Source: an uncultured Nitrosomonadales bacterium (GTDB lineage: Bacteria; Pseudomonadota; Gammaproteobacteria; Burkholderiales; Gallionellaceae). From it: a stretch of DNA of 8,722 nt. This document shows positions 8,225-8,722 of the stretch, piece by piece. The stretch is taken from positions 1 to 8,722 of the forward strand of contig CAIZNF010000671.1 in assembly GCA_903934275.1 (NCBI GenBank), read 5' to 3'. Every line of letters starts with the position of its first letter. Position 1 is the first letter of the stretch. The notes beneath the pieces are model-generated. The model was not told where the DNA came from. It searched no databases and saw only the letters and a program-made list of their open reading frames with translations. The position numbers were made by a program, and so were the translations under genes.

Positions 8225-8701
8225 ATGAGTAAAATCCCATTAACTGTCATCGGCGCGGAGGCGTTGCGCCAGGAGTTGCATCAATTGAAGACTGTAGAAC
8301 GACCGTCGGTGATTAACGCCATTTCCGAAGCGCGTGCACAGGGCGACTTGTCTGAAAATGCCGAATACGATGCAGCCAAAGAGCGTCAATCGTTTGTTGA
8401 GGGGCGCATCGTCGAGGTGGAATTCAAACTTGGTAGTGCGCAGGTCATTGACCCCAAAACGCTCAGTGCGGATGGTCGTTGCGTATTCGCTTCGACCGTG
8501 GTGCTGGAAGATACCAAAACCGGCGATGTCATCACCTATCAAATCGTCGGCGACGACGAGGCAAATATCAGGGAGCGCAAAATTTCCATCAGCTCACCGA
8601 TTGCGCGCGCCCTGATCGGCAAATACAGTGGCGACATCGCCGAGGTGCAGACACCGGGTGGGGTGCGCGAGTATGAGGTGATTGAGGTGCAGTACTTCTA
8701 A
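8225..8701 (+). CDS. greA: Transcription elongation factor GreA
   Basis: GreA enters the secondary channel of RNA polymerase and stimulates cleavage of backtracked transcripts. The 158 residues equal the family length. The N-terminal coiled coil (about 1-75) carries the tip motif GDLSENAEYDAAKERQ, with the acidic residues D41 and E44 that help hold catalytic magnesium in E. coli GreA. The C-terminal FKBP-like domain (about 82-158) has GDVITYQIVGDDEAN, ISISSPIARALIGK and a final EYEVIEVQYF. GAGGA at 8211-8215, 9 bases before the ATG, serves as SD. It lies 130 bp after carB, an order known in betaproteobacteria, but the gap is filled with repeats and no clear promoter or intrinsic terminator is visible there. 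Only 21 bases follow the stop. Confidence 0.98.
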   Translation: MSKIPLTVIGAEALRQELHQLKTVERPSVINAISEARAQGDLSENAEYDAAKERQSFVEGRIVEVEFKLGSAQVIDPKTLSADGRCVFASTVVLEDTKTGDVITYQIVGDDEANIRERKISISSPIARALIGKYSGDIAEVQTPGGVREYEVIEVQYF

Positions 8702-8722
8702 AAGCTAGTTTTCCGCAGATTA

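Overview
The window looks like a chromosomal housekeeping region of a betaproteobacterium. The reasons are the carA-carB-greA order, the divergent queA/tgt queuosine genes, and proteins close in length and motif to their proteobacterial relatives. A member of the Nitrosomonadales/Gallionellaceae type is possible, but that is inference from general style (repeat-rich intergenic DNA, RAYT with REPs) and not shown by any single marker.

Layout. On the minus strand, read from about 3000 down to 135, lie queA (1900-2996, broken by a one-base frameshift), a small REP-associated tyrosine transposase gene (RAYT, 1385-1891) and tgt (135-1280). QueA and Tgt are two enzymes of the tRNA queuosine pathway: Tgt puts preQ1 into the anticodon wobble position and QueA converts it to epoxyqueuosine. 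The RAYT gene sits exactly between two 56-57 bp paired-hairpin REP elements in direct orientation (1326-1382 and 1905-1960). A third copy lies inverted upstream of queA (3075-3131), and a decayed half copy sits just before tgt (1292-1308).

The divergent intergenic region (2997-3365) holds the third REP pair, a GC-rich GCAA-loop hairpin of a second repeat family (also present after tgt), a 7-bp dyad, a strong sigma-70-type promoter (TTGATG, 17 bp, TATAAT), a 13-bp leader hairpin and an SD-preceded GTG start for carA.

On the plus strand lie carA (3366-4496), a truncated ORF6N-domain gene (4489-4860) wedged between carA and carB, carB (4867-8094) and greA (8225-8701). CarA and CarB form the glutamine-dependent carbamoyl phosphate synthetase feeding arginine and pyrimidine synthesis. 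GreA rescues backtracked RNA polymerase. Degenerate 7-bp tandem repeats border carB on both sides. They run up to 4 bp before its ATG, encode its last residues, and form a second, inverted array before greA.

No clearly new multi-gene system is visible. The interesting material is in the repeats: a RAYT/REP unit inserted in the queuosine operon with queA frameshifted and its C-terminus written by the REP, the ORF6N remnant splitting carAB, and the heptad arrays around carB.
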